Assembly (NCBI RefSeq): GCF_024508335.1
Contig: NZ_CP101988.1
Location: forward strand, 2,666,001 to 2,730,000
From: Cellulomonas chengniuliangii
GTDB lineage: Bacteria > Actinomycetota > Actinomycetes > Actinomycetales > Cellulomonadaceae
Direction of reading: 5' to 3'
Length of the DNA stretch: 64,000 bases
Below are positions 56,392-64,000 of this stretch, one piece after another (positions within the stretch are counted from its first letter, which is position 1; each line of letters starts with the position of its first letter). The translations under genes and the position numbers were made by a program. The notes below the pieces were generated by a model that was not told the DNA's origin, ran no database searches, and saw only the letters and a program-made list of their open reading frames with translations.

Positions 56392-59000
56392 ACGCCCTCC
56401 TCGGCGCGCGGCACGGTCAGCACCATGGTGAGGCCGCCGCCGGGGGTGTCCTCGGCGGCGAGCTCGGCGCCGACCGCCTCGGCCAGGCCTTGCGCGACGG
56501 CGAGCCCGAGGCCGAGGCCGCCCGGAGAGGTGTCCCCCAACCGCTGGAACGGTTCGAACATCTGGTCCTTGAGCTCGTCGGAGAGCCCGGCGCCGGTGTC
56601 GATCACACGCAGTTCGACGCTGCGGCGGGTGGCCGATCCGGCGACGCGCACCCGGGTTCCAGGCGGCGCGTGCCGGGCCGCGTTGCCCACGACGTTCGCG
56701 ACGACGCGTTCGAGCAGGCCCGGGTCGGTGCTCACGAGCGGCAGGTCCTCGGGCACGTCGAGCTCGACGTGCCCCGGGTCGAGGCCTTCGAGCGCGAGCG
56801 GCACCACCTCGTCGAGGCTCGTGGGGCGCAGCACGGGCCGCACGCTGCCCGTCTGCAGGCGGGACAGGTCGAGCAGGTTGTCGATGAGCCGTTCGAGCCG
56901 GGCTGTCGAGGCGCCGAGGGCTCCCACGAGCGCGGCCGTGTCCTCCGCGTCGAGCCGCACGTCGGGCGAGGTGAGGCCGTCGACGGCGGCGCGGATCGTC
57001 GCGAGGGGGGTGCGCAGGTCGTGCGACACGGCGCCCAGCAGGGCGGACCGGGCGGCGTCGGCCTGCTGCAGCGCGTGCACCCGGTCGGCCTCCTGCCGCA
57101 GGCGCCGATGCTCGAGCACGGCCCCCGCCTGCGAGGCGAACGCGTCGAGCACGCGCCGGTCGCTCGCGGGCAGCACCCGGCCGCCCAGGGCGAGCACGCG
57201 CGTGTCGTCGATCGCGACCACGGTCTGCGCGTCGTCGGGGGCGAGGGCCGGGGCGGGGCCGTCGGTGGCGAGCGCGCGCCACGCCGCCCGCCCCCGTTCG
57301 CCGCCCCGGCCTGGCTCTCGCTCGAGCAGGGCGACCGATTCGAGCAGGAACGTCTCCCGCAGCCGTTCGACGAGGGCCTGGGCCGAGTCCTGGCCCGAGA
57401 GCACCGACCGGGACACCGCCGCGAGCGCCGACGCCTCCGCGCGGGCCCGGAACGCCTGCCCCGTGCGCCGTGCCGCGAGGTCGACGACGGAAGCGACGGC
57501 CGCCGCGACCAGCACGAACACCACGAGCGCGAGCGCGTTCTCGGGTGAGGCGACGGTGAGCCGGCCGGTGGGGTCGGTGAAGAAGTAGTTGAGGGCGAAG
57601 AACCCGGCCACCGCGCTGAACACCGCCGGCCACAGCCCCCCGGTCAGCGCCACCGCGACGGTCAGCGCGAGGAAGAGCACGAGTTCGGTGGGCAGCCCGA
57701 GGCGGCCGTCGACTGGGCGCAGCAGCATCGTGAGCGCCGTGGTGCCCAGCACCGCCAGCAGCCAGCCGCCGACGGTCCGCCGCCGGGACAGCAGCGAGCC
57801 GCGACGCTTCGGCCCCCGCCCGGCGCGGGCCTTCTCATGGGTCATCAGGTGCACGTCGATGTTCTCGGCGAGCCGGGCGATCTCCACCCCGTTGCTCTCG
57901 GAGAGCGCCTCGCGCCATCGGCTGCGCCGCGAGACGCCGACCACGATCATCGTGGCGTTGACCCCGCGGGCGAAGTCGACCACCGCGGTGGCGACGTCCT
58001 CTCCGACCACCGTGTGGAACGCGCCGCCGAGCTGTTCGACGAGCGCGCGCTGGGCGGCGATCGCGCCAGGGGCGGCGCCGGGCAGCCCGTCGGTGGGCAG
58101 CACGTGCACGGCGAGCAGCTCCGCGCCGGCCGATCGCTGCGTGATCCGCGCGCCGCGCCGGATGAGCGTCTCGCCCTCCGGGCCGCCGGTGACCGCGACC
58201 ACCACCCGCTCCCGTGCGGGCCACGGCTCGTCGATGCTGTGGTCGCGGCGGTAGGCGGTCAGCGCGTCGTCGACCCGGTCGGCGAGCCACAGCAGCGCCA
58301 GCTCGCGTAGCGCGGTCAGGTTGCCCACCCGGAAGTAGGAGGACAGCGACGCGTCGATCTGCTCGGCCCGGTACACGTTGCCGTGCGCCAGTCGACGCCG
58401 CAGCGCCTGCGGCGAGAGGTCCACGAGCTGCACCTGGTCGGCGTCGCGCACCACGTGATCGGGCACCGTCTCGCGCTGCCGGACCCCGGTGATGGCCTCG
58501 ACCACGTCGTTGAGCGACTCGAGGTGCTGCACGTTCACCGTGGTGACCACGTCGATCCCCGCGTCGAGCAGGTCGTGCACGTCCTGCCATCGCTTGGCGT
58601 GCTCGACTCCCGGCACGTTGGTGTGCGCGAGCTCGTCGACGAGCACCACCTGCGGCGCGCGCTTGAGCACGGCGTCGACGTCGAGCTCGGCGAACTCCTG
58701 GTCGCGGTAGGCGACGGCGCGACGCGGCACGATCTCGAGCCCGTCGAGGAGCGCGGCGGTGGCCGGTCGGCCGTGCGTCTCGACCAGCCCGACGACGACG
58801 TCGGTGCCGCGCGACAGGCGCCGGTGGGCCTCGTCGAGCATCGCGTAGGTCTTGCCGACGCCCGGGGCGGCGCCGAGGTAGACGGTCAGCCGCCCACCCC
58901 TGCACGGATCGGCGCCGAGGTCGCCCGTAGACGCTGGCGGACCAGCCGGCGACGGGGTGTCGCCTGCTGGTCCGTCCGCGTCGGGCGCGGGAGTGCTCAC
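56388..59000 (-). CDS. kdpD: Sensor histidine kinase KdpD
   Basis: 870 aa. N-terminal KdpD domain with Walker [14 protein letters not shown] and [12 protein letters not shown]; a Usp-like domain (about 250-370) with [11 protein letters not shown]; four close membrane helices (about 400-510); a GAF-like region; His[19 protein letters not shown] with the phospho-His; HATPase [13 protein letters not shown] and [15 protein letters not shown]. Every domain is present in normal order. It senses potassium/turgor and phosphorylates KdpE. Overlaps kdpC and kdpE by four bases each. Confidence 0.96.
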
Positions 59001-59668
59001 GACCCCATTGTGGTCAGCGCGAGGTTCAGCTCGAGCACGTTGACCCGCGGCTCGCCGAGGACTCCCAGGCCACGCCCCTGGGTGGCGCCCTCCACGAGGG
59101 CCGCGACTTCAGTGGCGGACACCCCGCGGGCCTCCGCCACCCGCGCGACCTGCTGGCTCGCGTACTCCGGGGAGATGTGCGGGTCGAGGCCCGAGCCCGA
59201 GGCGGTGAGCGCGTCCGGCGGCGCCGACGCGGGGTCGACGCCGTCCTGTACGGCGACTTCGGCACGCCGCTCGGTGACCGTGGCGAGCAGGTCGGGGTTG
59301 GTGGGTCCGAGGTTCGAGCCGCCCGACGCGAGCGTGTCGTAGCCTCCGGCCGAGGGGCGCGGGTGGAACCACTCGTCGCCCTCGAACGTCTGCCCGAGCA
59401 GTACCGAGCCGGCCGCCTCGTTCGGGGTGGTGACGTGCGCGCCGTCGGCGCTCACGAGGGAGCCGTTGGCCTGCCACGGGAACGCGACCTGCGCGATCCC
59501 CGCCACGGCCAGCGGGTAGGCGAAGCCGAGCACGGCGGTGAGGACGAGCAGGACGCGCAGCCCGGCCCAGGTCTGCCGGGTCAGGGCCACGAGCGTGGCG
59601 CCAGCCGAGCGGGTGGTGTGGGGACGGGGGTGCGGTGCGACGGGGGTCGCGGTGCGGGGCGTGGTCAT
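58997..59668 (-). CDS. kdpC: K+-transporting ATPase subunit KdpC
   Basis: 223 aa. One N-terminal membrane helix ([20 protein letters not shown]) after a 30-residue basic tail, then the outer domain with [33 protein letters not shown] and [14 protein letters not shown], the KdpC signature. It assists potassium binding by KdpA. It ends with [14 protein letters not shown], overlapping kdpD. Confidence 0.95.
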   Translation of the reverse strand: MTTPRTATPVAPHPRPHTTRSAGATLVALTRQTWAGLRVLLVLTAVLGFAYPLAVAGIAQVAFPWQANGSLVSADGAHVTTPNEAAGSVLLGQTFEGDEWFHPRPSAGGYDTLASGGSNLGPTNPDLLATVTERRAEVAVQDGVDPASAPPDALTASGSGLDPHISPEYASQQVARVAEARGVSATEVAALVEGATQGRGLGVLGEPRVNVLELNLALTTMGS

Positions 59669-59669
59669 G

Positions 59670-61841
59670 TCAGCTGATCCCGGGGATGAGGGAGACGATC
59701 AGGTCGATGAGCTTGATGCCGGCGAACGGGGCGACGAGGCCGCCGACGCCGTAGACGAGCAAGTTGCGGCGCAGCATCACGGCCGCGCTCGCCGGGCGGT
59801 AGCGCACGCCGCGCAGCGCGAGCGGGATGAGCGCCACGATCACCAGCGCGTTGAAGATGACGGCCGAGAGGATCGCCGACTCTGGGCTCGACAGGCGCAT
59901 CACGTTGAGCACCCCCAGCTGCGGGAAGGCGACCAGGAACATCGCGGGCAGGATCGCGAAGTACTTCGCGACGTCGTTCGCGATCGAGAACGTGGTCAGC
60001 GCCCCACGCGTGATGAGCAGCTGCTTGCCGATCTGCACGATCTCGATGAGCTTGGTCGGGTTCGAGTCGAGGTCGACCATGTTCCCGGCCTCCTTCGCCG
60101 CGCTCGTGCCCGTGTTCATCGCGACCCCGACGTCGGCCTGCGCGAGCGCCGGGGCGTCGTTGGTGCCGTCCCCCGCCATCGCGACGAGGCGGCCCCCGGC
60201 CTGCTCGCGTCGGATGAGCGCGAGCTTGTCCTCGGGGGTGGCCTCGGCGAGCACGTCGTCGACGCCGGCCTCGAGCGCGATCGCGCGGGCCGTCACGGCG
60301 TTGTCGCCCGTGACCATCACGGTGCGGATGCCCATCGCGCGCAGCTCGTCGAACCGCTCGCGCAGGCCCTGCTTGACCACGTCCTTGAGATGGACGACCC
60401 CGAGCACGCGGGCCGGGCCGTCGCCAATCTGCTCCGCGACGACCAACGGGGTGCCGCCCGAGGAGCTGATCGCGTCGACGAGCTGTGCGGTCTGCGCGCC
60501 CGTGCTCCCGCCGGTCGAGCGCACCCAGCCGCTCACGGCTCCGGCGGCGCCCTTGCGGATGCGGCGCACCCCGTCCTGACCCGGCAGGTCGAGCCCGCTC
60601 ATCCGGGTGCGGGCCGTGAAGGGCACGAGCTCGGCGCCCACGAGCTCGCCGTCCTCCCGTGCCCGCATGCCCAGCTGCTCCTTGACGAGCACCAGGACGC
60701 TGCGCCCTTCGGGCGTCTCGTCGGCCATCGAGGACAGCTGCGCGGCGTCGGCCAGCTCGAACAGGTCGACGCCGTCGACCGGGAGCAGCTCGGATGCCTG
60801 GCGGTTGCCCAGCGTGATGGTGCCCGTCTTGTCGAGCAGCAGCACGTCCACGTCGCCCGCGGCCTCGACCGCGCGGCCGGACATGGCCAGCACGTTGCGC
60901 TGCACCAGCCGGTCCATGCCCGCGATGCCGATGGCCGAGAGCAGCGCACCGATCGTGGTCGGGATGAGGCACACGAGCAGCGCCACCAGCACGATGAGCG
61001 ACTGCCGGGCCCCCGAGTACACGGCGAACGGCTGGAGCGTGGCCACCGCCAGCACGAAGATGATGGTCAGCGACGTGAGCAGCACGTTGAGCGCGACCTC
61101 GTTGGGGGTGCGCTGACGTTCTGAGCCCTCGACGAGCGCGATCATCCGGTCCACGAACGTCTGCCCCGCGGGCGCGGTGATCCGCACGACGATGCGGTCC
61201 GAGAGCACCACGGTGCCACCGGTGACCGCCGAGCGGTCGCCACCGGACTCGCGGATCACCGGGGCGGACTCGCCCGTGATCGCCGACTCGTCGACGCTCG
61301 CGATGCCCTCGACCACGTCGCCGTCGCCCGGGATGGTCTCCCCCGCGACGACCACGACAACGTCCCCGACGGCCAGCGCCGAGGACGGCACCGGCTCGGT
61401 GGGCAGGCCCGCGAGCGCGACGCCGCCCACCGCGTCCTGCGGCGCCACCACGCGCCGGGCGGTGGTCTGCGCCTGCGTGGCCCGCAGACTCGCCGCCTGC
61501 GCCTTGCCGCGGCTCTCCGCGACTGCCTCCGCGAGGGTCGCGAACACGAGGGTGAACCACAGCCAGAGCGTCACCGAGACCGCGAACAGGCTCGGGTCGA
61601 TGACCGATAGCACCGTCGAGGCGACGGCCCCGACCTCGACGACGAACAGCACCGGCGAGTGGCACAGCTCGCGCGGGTCGAGCTTGCGCAGCGCCGCGGG
61701 CAGGGCTTGGAGCAGTTGGCGCCCGCTCAGCGCGCGCCGGGCGCCCGTCGGGCGGGGCGCGCCGAGAGGGCTCATAGGTCCGGGGTCGACCGACGGGCCC
61801 ACGGGGTCCACCAGGGTCGGGTGCATGGCGGTGTCCTTCAT
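59670..61841 (-). CDS. kdpB: K+-transporting P-type ATPase subunit KdpB
   Basis: 723 aa. Actuator [12 protein letters not shown], phosphorylation motif [13 protein letters not shown], hinge [20 protein letters not shown] and membrane segments with the [18 protein letters not shown] helix are all present. It hydrolyses ATP to drive potassium through KdpA. The start at 61841 overlaps the kdpA stop (ATGA); ATG 61826 with AAGGA seven bases upstream is an equally good start and would shorten the protein by five residues. Confidence 0.96.
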   Translation of the reverse strand: MKDTAMHPTLVDPVGPSVDPGPMSPLGAPRPTGARRALSGRQLLQALPAALRKLDPRELCHSPVLFVVEVGAVASTVLSVIDPSLFAVSVTLWLWFTLVFATLAEAVAESRGKAQAASLRATQAQTTARRVVAPQDAVGGVALAGLPTEPVPSSALAVGDVVVVVAGETIPGDGDVVEGIASVDESAITGESAPVIRESGGDRSAVTGGTVVLSDRIVVRITAPAGQTFVDRMIALVEGSERQRTPNEVALNVLLTSLTIIFVLAVATLQPFAVYSGARQSLIVLVALLVCLIPTTIGALLSAIGIAGMDRLVQRNVLAMSGRAVEAAGDVDVLLLDKTGTITLGNRQASELLPVDGVDLFELADAAQLSSMADETPEGRSVLVLVKEQLGMRAREDGELVGAELVPFTARTRMSGLDLPGQDGVRRIRKGAAGAVSGWVRSTGGSTGAQTAQLVDAISSSGGTPLVVAEQIGDGPARVLGVVHLKDVVKQGLRERFDELRAMGIRTVMVTGDNAVTARAIALEAGVDDVLAEATPEDKLALIRREQAGGRLVAMAGDGTNDAPALAQADVGVAMNTGTSAAKEAGNMVDLDSNPTKLIEIVQIGKQLLITRGALTTFSIANDVAKYFAILPAMFLVAFPQLGVLNVMRLSSPESAILSAVIFNALVIVALIPLALRGVRYRPASAAVMLRRNLLVYGVGGLVAPFAGIKLIDLIVSLIPGIS

Positions 61842-63502
61842 GAGAGGGACTCGGCGATCGGGCCGAGGGCGAGGACGGGGATGAAGGTCAGGCCGACGAC
61901 GACGAGCGTCACCGCGACCAGGAGGCCGACGAACAGCGGCCGGTGGGTCGGGAGCGTCCCCGATCCGGCGGGGACGGTCTGCTGGCTGGCGAACCGGCCG
62001 GCGAGTGCCAGCACGAGCGCGATCGGCACGAACCGTCCGAGCAGCATCGCCAGGCCGAGCAGGGTGTTGTAGAAGGGCGTCGAGACGGTGAGCCCCGCGA
62101 ACGCGCTGCCGTTGTTGTTCCCGGCGGAGGTGAACGCGTACAACACCTCGGAGAGCCCGTGCGGGCCGGACTCCTGCATCCCTGCCTGCCCCGCGGTTGT
62201 CGCGATGGCCACGGCCGTGCCGATCAGGACGACGGCGGGCACCGCGAGCACGTACAGCGCGACAAGGGTGATCTCGTGCTGGCCGATCTTCTTGCCCAGG
62301 TACTCGGGGGTGCGCCCGACCATGAGTCCCGCGACGAAGACCGCGACGATCGCGAGCACGAGCATCCCGTACAGCCCTGCGCCGACGCCTCCGGGGGCGA
62401 CCTCGCCCAGCATCATCGTGAAGAGGGTGACACCGCCGCCGGGCGCGGTCAGCGAGTCGTGCATCGCGTTGACCGCGCCGGTCGACGTGCCGGTGGTGGC
62501 GGCGGCGAACAGCGCGCTGCCCGCGGCGCCGAACCGGGTCTCCTTGCCCTCCGACGCGGCGCCCACGAGCTGCGGCACGGCGCCGGGCGCGGCCATCTCG
62601 GCCCACGTCAGCAGGCCCACCGCGGCGACCCACATCGCGGCCATGGCGCCCAGCACCGCATGGCCTTGGCGCTTGTCGCCCACCATGATCCCGAAGGCGC
62701 GCGGCAGCGCGGACGGGATCAGCAGGATCAGGAAGACCTGGAGCAGGTTGCTGACCGGCGTCGGGTTCTCGAACGGGTGCGCGGAGTTCGCGTTGAAGAA
62801 CCCGCCGCCGTTGGTGCCGAGGAGCTTGATGGACTCCTGCGAGGCGACCGGTCCCCCGAGCACGCTCTGCGCGCCGCCCGCGAGCGTGGTGATCTCGGTC
62901 GGGCCTGCCAGGTTCTGGATCACCCCCGTCGCGACGAGCACTACGGCGCCGAGTGCGGCGATCGGCAGCAGGATGCGCACCGTCGCGCGCACCAGGTCTG
63001 ACCAGAAGTTGCCCACCCGCCCTTCGGCGCCCGAGCGCGAGAACCCGCGGATCAAGGCGACGACCACCGCGATGCCGACGGCCGCGGAGACGAAGTTCTG
63101 CACCGCGAGACCCGCCATCTGCAGCAGGTGCCCAGCGGACTGCTCACCCAGGTACCACTGCCAGTTCGTGTTCGTCACGAACGAGACCGCGGTGTTCCAC
63201 GCCCCCGCGGGGTCCATCGGCGGCGTCCCGAGCGACAGCGGTAGGTGGCTCTGCAGCCGCCCGAGGCCGAAGAGCAGGAGCAGCGAGGCCAGCGAGAAGC
63301 CGAGCAGCGAGAGCAGGTAGGTGCTCCACCGCTGGTCGGCGTCGGGGTCGACGCGCACCAATCGGTAGCCCGCCCGCTCGACGCGCAGGTGGCGGGGTGA
63401 GGTGAAGACCCGGGCGATGTAGGCGCCGAGCGGCACGTGCACGGCGGCGAGCAGCGCGACCAGCAGCGCGATCTGTCCGACGGCGGCCCACGTCGCGCTC
63501 AT
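61838..63502 (-). CDS. kdpA: K+-transporting ATPase subunit KdpA
   Basis: 554 aa, ten hydrophobic helices. The four selectivity-filter loops are visible as [33 protein letters not shown] and [11 protein letters not shown]. This is the channel-like potassium-binding subunit of the high-affinity pump. Start 63502 overlaps the kdpF stop. Confidence 0.96.
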   Translation of the reverse strand: MSATWAAVGQIALLVALLAAVHVPLGAYIARVFTSPRHLRVERAGYRLVRVDPDADQRWSTYLLSLLGFSLASLLLLFGLGRLQSHLPLSLGTPPMDPAGAWNTAVSFVTNTNWQWYLGEQSAGHLLQMAGLAVQNFVSAAVGIAVVVALIRGFSRSGAEGRVGNFWSDLVRATVRILLPIAALGAVVLVATGVIQNLAGPTEITTLAGGAQSVLGGPVASQESIKLLGTNGGGFFNANSAHPFENPTPVSNLLQVFLILLIPSALPRAFGIMVGDKRQGHAVLGAMAAMWVAAVGLLTWAEMAAPGAVPQLVGAASEGKETRFGAAGSALFAAATTGTSTGAVNAMHDSLTAPGGGVTLFTMMLGEVAPGGVGAGLYGMLVLAIVAVFVAGLMVGRTPEYLGKKIGQHEITLVALYVLAVPAVVLIGTAVAIATTAGQAGMQESGPHGLSEVLYAFTSAGNNNGSAFAGLTVSTPFYNTLLGLAMLLGRFVPIALVLALAGRFASQQTVPAGSGTLPTHRPLFVGLLVAVTLVVVGLTFIPVLALGPIAESLS

Positions 63503-63591
63503 CGGGTCGTGTCCGGCCGGACGAGGGCCACGAACAAGTAGACGGTCAGGGCGGCCGTGACCACGAGGGCGACCCAATCGGCCCCGGTCAC
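63499..63591 (-). CDS. kdpF: Small stabilising subunit KdpF
   Basis: 30 aa from GTG 63591: one membrane helix ([20 protein letters not shown]) and a short RPDTTR tail, matching KdpF in size, pattern and place directly before kdpA. It overlaps kdpA by four bases and the upstream 27-aa ORF by four. Confidence 0.9.
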   Translation of the reverse strand: MTGADWVALVVTAALTVYLFVALVRPDTTR

Positions 63592-63671
63592 GGGTGGTCC
63601 AGCGTGCGTGCGACGAGCGCGACGGCGGCGAAGAACGCCACCGTGAGCGCGAGGAAGGCCAGGTCGGCCAT
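63588..63671 (-). CDS. 27-aa membrane miniprotein upstream of kdpF
   Basis: ATG 63671 to TGA 63588 encodes one hydrophobic helix, [20 protein letters not shown] followed by ARTLDHP. The stop overlaps the kdpF GTG (GTGA), so it is coupled to the operon. Similar mini-ORFs stand before kdpF in other actinobacteria as far as I recall. It may be an extra stabilising peptide of the pump. GAAGG lies 10 bases upstream. Confidence 0.6.
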   Translation of the reverse strand: MADLAFLALTVAFFAAVALVARTLDHP

Positions 63672-63744
63672 GATGGGGCGCCTTCAGGGAGGAGGACGGC
63701 CCGCAGGACTCCCGCGAACCGGTGCGCACCCGCGCACAGCCCCT

Positions 63745-63816
63745 GTCCTATGCCCGCGGGGCGCTCGCGCACCGCGGCCTTGACGACTCCTTAACGCCCC
63801 CGGCGCCTGCCTTCAC
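63745..63816 (-). promoter_or_regulatory. kdp promoter with three KdpE-like half-sites
   Basis: Plus-strand CCTTGAC (63778), CCTTAAC (63789) and CCTTCAC (63810) are direct repeats with 11- and 21-bp spacing, the phasing used by OmpR-family regulators. On the minus strand they read GTnAAGG and lie just upstream of the expected -35 of a promoter with -10-like TAGGAC (63745-63750). The first ORF starts 74 bases after that. They are the likely KdpE targets. Confidence 0.6.
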
Positions 63817-63851
63817 GCAACCCTGACGCGTGGGCTCGCCACCGGGACGGA

Positions 63852-63897
63852 CGAATGCCCGCACCTCCCCGGGGGAACGGGGTGGTGCGGGCATTCG
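63852..63897. terminator. Strong hairpin between kdp promoter and next gene
   Basis: A perfect 14-bp stem (63852-63865 with 63884-63897; CGAATGCCCGCACC and its complement) encloses a further CCCC/GGGG pairing. It lies 41 bases after the stop of the gene at the right edge and should end its transcription before the kdp promoter. Confidence 0.7.
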
Positions 63898-63937
63898 AGC
63901 GCGTGGCCCCCCTGCGGGCCGCCCTGCGCGCCGAGGC

Positions 63938-64000
63938 TCAGCGGTCGACGCGGGCGCTTCCGCCACCGGCGAGCTTGAGCACCTCGGCCTTGGTGACCAT
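63938..64000 (-). CDS. C-terminal end of a gene leaving the window
   Basis: The last 20 codons on the minus strand read VTKAEVLKLAGGGSARVDR and a stop at 63938, following an ATG that lies exactly at the edge and may or may not be the start. A strong terminator hairpin follows, which supports a real gene end. Too short to assign. Confidence 0.4.
   Translation of the reverse strand: MVTKAEVLKLAGGGSARVDR

Overview
The window is GC-rich chromosomal DNA (roughly 70-75% by eye) with tightly packed genes, many ATGA/GTGA overlaps, strong GGAGG sites beside many apparently leaderless genes (a TAnnnT-type -10 about 6-7 bases before the start codon), Mqo, Asp23/AmaP genes, type B L31 and a kdpFABC-DE operon. 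This suits an actinobacterium, most likely Micrococcales and perhaps Cellulomonas-like. The genus is inference from style, not from a marker gene.

Layout. 1-9.3 kb: housekeeping and stress genes (end of a Ser/Thr kinase, flavodoxin, FKBP-like lipoprotein, NYN protein, lipoprotein hydrolase, DUF1697, HIT, SDR, NhaA, DsbA-like, esterase) and a cysteine-rich regulator. 9.3-13.3 kb: molybdenum cofactor genes, mogA-moaA facing a DUF6457 gene, mobA and moeA. 13.3-14.3 kb: two tiny acidic repeat proteins around a helical protein. 14.4-22 kb: mqo, two DUF1275 membrane proteins, an SGNH hydrolase, a nitrilase-fold hydrolase, a flavin monooxygenase/FMN reductase pair and a FadR-type regulator. 22-24.7 kb: six-gene Asp23/AmaP envelope-stress operon. 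25-28 kb: two membrane/exported proteins behind a DosR-like palindrome. 28.3-36.1 kb: DUF2807 lipoprotein, LigD-type polymerase, MFS transporter, sugar ABC importer without its ATPase, purT.

36.1-42.5 kb is the most unusual chromosomal block. It is a coupled operon encoding one 1032-aa protein that fuses an EPSP-synthase-like domain to an acyl-CoA ligase, then an acyl-CoA dehydrogenase, then a FadH-like Fe-S/FMN/FAD enoate reductase. Several residues that bind PEP or shikimate-3-phosphate are replaced in the first domain. The best reading is a route from shikimate (or a relative) to a cyclic carboxyl-CoA, like the cyclohexanecarboxyl-CoA cassettes of ansatrienin-type producers. This is a hypothesis.

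42.6-47.4 kb: GyrI-like protein, DUF2277, a Stealth phosphotransferase, a phosphodiesterase, type B L31 and a MazEF-like pair. 47.4-55.7 kb is an accessory island with decayed genes: a 125-bp duplicate of the kdpE 3' end, a DUF4291 remnant joined directly to it, a frameshifted XRE regulator, two truncated Rhs modules sharing about 870 bp of near-identical core but carrying different toxin tips, and several candidate immunity genes. 55.7-63.7 kb: complete kdp operon (an unannotated 27-aa ORF, kdpF, A, B, C, D, E), with three CCTTnAC half-sites upstream and a strong hairpin beyond.
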